From: Nitrospirota bacterium
Lineage (GTDB): Bacteria > Nitrospirota > Thermodesulfovibrionia > Thermodesulfovibrionales > JdFR-88
Direction: 5' to 3'
DNA length: 8,727 nt
Assembly: GCA_021825785.1 (NCBI GenBank)
Contig: JAKAGP010000045.1
Location: 1 to 8,727, forward strand
Shown here: positions 5,083 through 8,727 of the stretch, in pieces
Numbering within the stretch: position 1 is the first letter of the stretch
How the letters are laid out: each line of letters starts with the position of its first letter
Position numbers and translations under genes: made by a program
Notes under the pieces: generated by a model
What the model saw: only the letters and a program-made list of their open reading frames with translations
Told to the model about the DNA's origin: nothing
The model's database searches: none

Positions 5083-6783
5083 TCAGGCCGGTGTCCGGAG
5101 GGGGAAATTAAGCGAGAAAGCGGTGCCCTGCCCGGGCTTGCTTTCCACGGAAATGGAGCCGCCATGGTCCTCCATTATCTTTTTGCTGATGGGCAGGCCC
5201 AGTCCGGCCCCGCCCTTGACCGCCTTTGTGGAAAAGAATGGCTCGAAGATCTTCTCCAGCAACTCCTCGTCCATGCCCTGCCCGGTGTCCTTTATCCTTA
5301 CCGTGACATGGGGTTTCCCTCCGATGGCCGTTATGGCCAGCTCCACTGAGAGCTTGCCGCCCGAAGGCATGGCGTCGATGGCGTTTACTATGATATTTTC
5401 AATGGCCTCCTGGGCCTGTTCCCTGTCAATGCGGACTTCGGGTACCCGGGAGTAGGATTTCTCCAGGGTTATCGAATGCCGCCTTAAGGCGTCTTCATGC
5501 AGCGCAAGGATGGAATCGATGACCCCGCGGATATCGTGGCCCTCCAGCTTTGGCGGGGCGGCCCGCGAGAAGGAAAGCACGTTTCTGAGGATGCTTTCGA
5601 GCGTGGACACCTCCGATGCGATCAGGCCGGCGTATTCTTTCCCCGAGGTCCCGTCCGGCAGCATTTTTTGCAGCCGCTTCGCGAAGCCGCCCACGGAAGT
5701 GAGGGGGTTTCTGATCGCGTGCGAGACGTTCGCGGCCACCCTTCCAAGGGCGGCCAGTTTTTCTGCCTGGGCGAGGTTTGCCTGCAGCCTGTCTTTTTCC
5801 CGCTCGGCCATCTCACGCACGATCATTCCCGCGAAGATGTCCGCAACGGCCGTAAGAAACGCCTCCTCATCCGGATCTCGCTTGTGGCCCTCGCGCACAT
5901 ATACGTTTATCAGCCCCAGAGGCCGCGGTTTTTCGCCTCCCGCAACAATCGGCACGCAGTAGTGGCCGTGGGGGAACCCAGCGAACTGAGGTTCATGGTC
6001 CTCGCCGGGGCAATCCGTAAACAACAAAGCGCATTCCGCGGCCGCCTTGCCGCAGAGGCACTTTCCGAGGGGGATTCTCCGGCATGCCTCCCGCTGCCCC
6101 TCATCCAGCCCGCGTTCCACCGCGAGCACCAGGTCCCTGTTATCGCCAGAAACCAGATAAACGGCCCCTTTGCGCCCAAGCGACATATACGGGAATGACA
6201 GGACGAGGTCCAGGGCCCCGGCCATCTTCTGCACGAGCGGGATGTTTTCAAGCGACATCTTCAGGATGGAATCCACGACCTTCTGGACAAAATAATTCTT
6301 CTCTATCAGCTCCTGCTCCCGGACCCGTTCGGTGATGTCCCTTATCGCGGCCACCGTGATCAGATCGCCGTTTAGCCTCATGGGGCTTAGACTGATGTCC
6401 GCCCTGAATTCCGTTCCGTCTTTTCTGATGGCGAAAATCTTCAGGCCGGCCCCCATCAGTCGCCTCCGGGGGTTTGAGAAAAACTCCTTCACGTAACCCT
6501 TGTGCACCCGGCGATACCGGGCCGGTATGAGCATGTCCAGGTGTTTGCAGACCATCTCCTGCTGTGTGTATCCGAACAGGTCCTCCGCCTGGGAGTTTAC
6601 GAAAATAATCTCGTAATCCGGGTTTGTAAATATCATGGGATCGGGGGCCGCGTCCAGGAGTTTTTGATATCTTGACTGTGTGCTCTCGAATTCCTTTTTG
6701 CAGTTTTTTACCTCCTCCCTATGCCGGCGCATCGCCTCCAGCTCTTCCATGAGCTGCTCTTTTGTCATCTCCTCCCTTTTCAT
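5083..6783 (-). CDS. Soluble PAS-GAF sensor histidine kinase
   Basis: This 566-residue kinase has, in order: an N-terminal coiled coil (1-36), a PAS domain (about 37-153, with the common PAS ending IRDITERVREQE), a GAF domain (about 165-325), HisKA (about 338-410) and an HATPase domain (about 450-563). The phosphorylation site is H355 (VSHAIRNP). The ATP-binding boxes are intact: N467 (NIIVNAIDAM), DTGQGM (499-504), FEPFFSTK (513-520) and GAGLGLPI (525-532). No transmembrane segment is seen, so it should sense a cytoplasmic signal. The GAF domain has C242 and C244 (KCLCGKAAA), C251 and C258, with H271, H274 and C276 shortly after, which might bind a metal or respond to redox state. AAAGAGG lies just before the ATG. 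No response regulator is in view, so the partner must be encoded elsewhere. The gene follows DedA by 42 bp. Confidence 0.95.
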   Translation of the reverse strand: MKREEMTKEQLMEELEAMRRHREEVKNCKKEFESTQSRYQKLLDAAPDPMIFTNPDYEIIFVNSQAEDLFGYTQQEMVCKHLDMLIPARYRRVHKGYVKEFFSNPRRRLMGAGLKIFAIRKDGTEFRADISLSPMRLNGDLITVAAIRDITERVREQELIEKNYFVQKVVDSILKMSLENIPLVQKMAGALDLVLSFPYMSLGRKGAVYLVSGDNRDLVLAVERGLDEGQREACRRIPLGKCLCGKAAAECALLFTDCPGEDHEPQFAGFPHGHYCVPIVAGGEKPRPLGLINVYVREGHKRDPDEEAFLTAVADIFAGMIVREMAEREKDRLQANLAQAEKLAALGRVAANVSHAIRNPLTSVGGFAKRLQKMLPDGTSGKEYAGLIASEVSTLESILRNVLSFSRAAPPKLEGHDIRGVIDSILALHEDALRRHSITLEKSYSRVPEVRIDREQAQEAIENIIVNAIDAMPSGGKLSVELAITAIGGKPHVTVRIKDTGQGMDEELLEKIFEPFFSTKAVKGGAGLGLPISKKIMEDHGGSISVESKPGQGTAFSLNFPLRTPA

Positions 6784-6825
6784 AAAGGCCTCTTTCTAAA
6801 TTTGTATCACCGCAGCCCCTGTTTA

Positions 6826-7419
6826 TCAAGCCATGGGATGCCTGTTGCCGCCTCTGGACCTGAAGTGCACATAAAGCAATATGGCAACCGCAAAAATCAG
6901 GGACAACAGGACGGCCACGTGCTCTATCTTGACGATGCCGGCCCTTATGACCGTAAAACTGCTGCCGCCCGCGTATCCGATTGCAAACCAGATAATGACA
7001 GCCACAAAGGCGGAGATGGCATCCGCGGCAAGAAACCTTTGCCGGGGAACTCCGGTAATGCCTGCAACGAGGAAGACGCCGCTGATCAGGCGGCCCGCAA
7101 GCATCATGAAAGGGACCTCGAACCTGTTGAACCTGCTTTCAAAGGCGGCAAGCTTAGCCGGCGGCAGGATCTTTTTAAATCTGCTGCTGGAAAGGATGGA
7201 GCGTCCATATTTTCTTCCCATATAAAATGAGAGAAAATCTCCCGTCAGGACGCCCGAATAGGCCGCAAGGATGATCGGAAGAGGCTCTGTTACCTTTGTG
7301 CCCGTCAAAAAACCGCAGATTATGAGCGTGACGCCTTCAGGGAATGGAAATCCGAGCCCGCCAAGCACAAGGACAATGAATATCCCCAGGTATGGGAAAT
7401 GCGCTATAAGCGTTTCCAA
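6826..7419 (-). CDS. DedA-family (SNARE-associated) inner-membrane protein
   Basis: This 197-residue integral membrane protein is of the DedA/VTT type. Members of the family move undecaprenyl-phosphate or other lipids across the inner membrane and support envelope homeostasis and the proton-motive force. Hydrophobic segments lie at about 9-40, 47-66, 103-124, 132-152 and 164-184. Family features include an acidic residue after the first segment (FPFPEGVTL, E28), D61 in GDFLSFYMGRKYG, and AGRLISGVFLVAG (R110), the position of the conserved arginine. The central GR-x-x-x-G motif is slightly divergent. The start is TTG at 7419: the frame is closed upstream by a TGA with no ATG or GTG between, and AGGGA lies about 8 nt before the TTG. 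It ends in a basic tail (HFRSRGGNRH). The exact substrate is not known. Confidence 0.9.
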   Translation of the reverse strand: METLIAHFPYLGIFIVLVLGGLGFPFPEGVTLIICGFLTGTKVTEPLPIILAAYSGVLTGDFLSFYMGRKYGRSILSSSRFKKILPPAKLAAFESRFNRFEVPFMMLAGRLISGVFLVAGITGVPRQRFLAADAISAFVAVIIWFAIGYAGGSSFTVIRAGIVKIEHVAVLLSLIFAVAILLYVHFRSRGGNRHPMA

Positions 7420-7524
7420 TCGAAATGTCCCTGTTTTTTTGTATGCTCACGGTATCCGCCGCGCGAAAAATCTCCCGTTGTCCTTCAACAAAAATATGGC
7501 GTATGCGGGATGATGCCCCAGAAC
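7420..7524. other. Intergenic gap between the M16 peptidase and DedA genes
   Basis: These 105 bases carry no supported gene. A small GTTG/CAAC stem is possible, but there is no stem plus T-run terminator after the peptidase and no promoter pair with acceptable spacing before the DedA gene. A promoter here remains possible because the gap is the largest on this strand. Confidence 0.4.
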
Positions 7525-8727
7525 CTATTTGGGGGCGGGGCCCCTTACTACCTGGACCATGCCGCCGGGACGCATCCATTTTGAAAACGCCCGCCGGATA
7601 TCCGCGCCGGTAAGCTTTTTGTATATTCTTGCGGCCCGCACCGGCTCGTCAAGCGGCAGGCCGAGGTCCGTCCGGGCCAGGAAGCCGCCGGCTATCTGGC
7701 CGACGCTCGATTCCGCAAGCGGGATCTTTCTCAGGACCAATGCCTTGGTCTGCTCAAGCTGGTCTTTCGGGATGACGGTTTTTTGCATCAGGACAAGGTC
7801 CCTCCGGATTATTGCGGTCGCCCTGGAGACTTTGTCCGGATCGCACGCGAAGACCACCAGGTATACGGACCTGCGCCTTCCGGCATCGAGTTCGGAATCC
7901 ACAAAGTAAACCAGCCCGGTGCGTTCCCTGAGATCCCTGTAGAGCTTTGTCGCATAAAAAGCGCCGCCAAGGGCGTTGTTGCCAAGGTCCAGGGCGTAAT
8001 AATCCGGGTCCATGCGCGTAAGGCGCAGTGTCTGCGCCATGACTGCCTCATCCTGCACGCGGCTGGCATCGGGCACCGTCAGGTAGGACGGCTTGTTATT
8101 TGGCACCGGGGGCAGCACGGTATCCGGTTTTGGCCCCGTGGCCTTCCAATTGGCGAAATACTTCCAGATCACCTTGCGGGCCTCCGCCGGGGTGATCCTG
8201 CCGGCCACCACTATGGTCGTCATATCGGGCCTGAAGACACTGGAATAATAGCGCTTCACATCGTCGAGGGTCAGCGCCGAAACGCTCCCGGGCGTTGCAT
8301 ACCGCAGGCTGGGATCGGTCTTCGGGAACAGGCCCTCCTTCAGGGCCTGGCTTGCCAGGAAACGGGGACTCTGGATTTCGCCCGCGAGGGAGGCGGCCGT
8401 CTGGGCCCGCACCGTGTTGAAGGCATTCTGTGGAAGGGCCGGACGCAGCTCGTTGTCTGCAAGGAGCTGGACGCCGCGTTCGAAATGGCCCGGCAATACC
8501 TTCAAGGAAAAATTGGAGCCCGCCGACTCGGTTGCCCCGATATCGTCCAGGGCCTTCTGAAACGCTATCCTCCCAAGCGTGGTGCTGCCATACGAAAAGA
8601 GCTGCTCCAGCAGGGAGTCCGTGCCTTCCCGGCCCTTTGGGATCTGCATCTTCGGGTTGTTCTTTATATGCCCGTATACGCTTACCGTGTTGCTGATGGA
8701 CTCCGGCTGCACGATGAGGCGTATGCC
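7525..8727 (-). CDS. M16-family (insulinase-like) peptidase, C-terminal half, cut by the window edge
   Basis: The frame is open to the right edge, so this is the last 400 residues of a longer protein. The in-frame GTG at 8712 is an internal valine, because the residues before it (GIRLI) continue the typical strand GIRLIVQPESISNTVSVYG. Two lobes are visible: an N-lobe-like half domain (about 1-160 of the fragment), in which the zinc motif HxxEH is replaced (GTDSLLEQLF), and an M16_C domain (about 165-360) with LYRDLRERTGLVYFVDS, whose R and Y residues usually contact substrate. Full-length relatives are two-half proteins of roughly 850-900 residues, usually secreted to the periplasm, with the zinc site in the N-terminal half. 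That half is outside the window, so activity cannot be judged. The C-terminus is complete (VRGPAPK). Confidence 0.88.
   Translation of the reverse strand, partial: GIRLIVQPESISNTVSVYGHIKNNPKMQIPKGREGTDSLLEQLFSYGSTTLGRIAFQKALDDIGATESAGSNFSLKVLPGHFERGVQLLADNELRPALPQNAFNTVRAQTAASLAGEIQSPRFLASQALKEGLFPKTDPSLRYATPGSVSALTLDDVKRYYSSVFRPDMTTIVVAGRITPAEARKVIWKYFANWKATGPKPDTVLPPVPNNKPSYLTVPDASRVQDEAVMAQTLRLTRMDPDYYALDLGNNALGGAFYATKLYRDLRERTGLVYFVDSELDAGRRRSVYLVVFACDPDKVSRATAIIRRDLVLMQKTVIPKDQLEQTKALVLRKIPLAESSVGQIAGGFLARTDLGLPLDEPVRAARIYKKLTGADIRRAFSKWMRPGGMVQVVRGPAPK

Noticed and set aside
5497..6198. 233-residue plus-strand open frame
   Set aside because: It lies entirely antisense to the histidine kinase, whose motifs are continuous and complete.
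7525..8712. Treating the GTG at 8712 as the start of a complete 395-residue M16 protein
   Set aside because: The frame continues to the window edge with residues that belong to the M16 strand, so this is an internal valine of a longer protein.

Overview
The window joins the end of an integrated mobile element (about 1-3851) to ordinary chromosome (about 3852-8727). The boundary is the 3' end of a tRNA-Glu(CTC) gene. Mid-to-high G+C, abundant GGAGG-type ribosome-binding sites, a soluble PAS-GAF histidine kinase with a CLCG motif, a two-lobed M16 peptidase and a Gln/Glu tRNA pair suggest a Gram-negative bacterium of the Desulfobacterota/Geobacter-like or Nitrospirota kind. This is a judgement from protein style, not a phylogenetic placement.

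Element side (+ strand). Positions 1-197 are non-coding and rich in repeats: a 22-bp imperfect inverted repeat (55-76 / 154-175) encloses tandem 12-bp repeats and a perfect hairpin. Next comes a tightly packed cassette: a fused primase-polymerase / PriCT / RepA-type helicase (198-2075), a small protein of unknown function (2072-2440, ATGA overlap), an excisionase-like MerR/HTH_17 protein with a TTG start (2470-2760), and a tyrosine integrase (2760-3827, one-base overlap). The integrase ends 24 bp from the tRNA-Glu 3' CCA. This is the usual layout of an element integrated at a tRNA 3' end, so the rest of the element and its other attachment site should lie to the left, outside the window.

The most interesting signal is hidden inside the 3' end of the replicase gene (1934-2008). 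Short TGCC(A/G)A-type units, mostly about 10 bp apart, face each other on opposite strands across an AT-rich core. They form a perfect 15-bp inverted repeat interleaved with a perfect 11-bp one. This looks like a replication origin embedded in the coding sequence of its own initiator, although a structured RNA is an alternative reading. The repeats upstream of the gene are a second candidate cis-acting replication or control region.

Chromosomal side (all - strand). Reading in the direction of transcription, from right to left: the C-terminal half of an M16 peptidase (cut by the window edge), a DedA-family membrane protein (TTG start), a PAS-GAF histidine kinase without a partner regulator in view, an endonuclease/exonuclease/phosphatase-family protein, then tRNA-Gln(CTG) and tRNA-Glu(CTC). 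A good sigma70-type promoter for the tRNA pair overlaps the stop codon of the preceding gene. I see no functional theme linking these chromosomal genes. The kinase and its two flanking genes are close enough (42 and 35 bp) to be co-transcribed.
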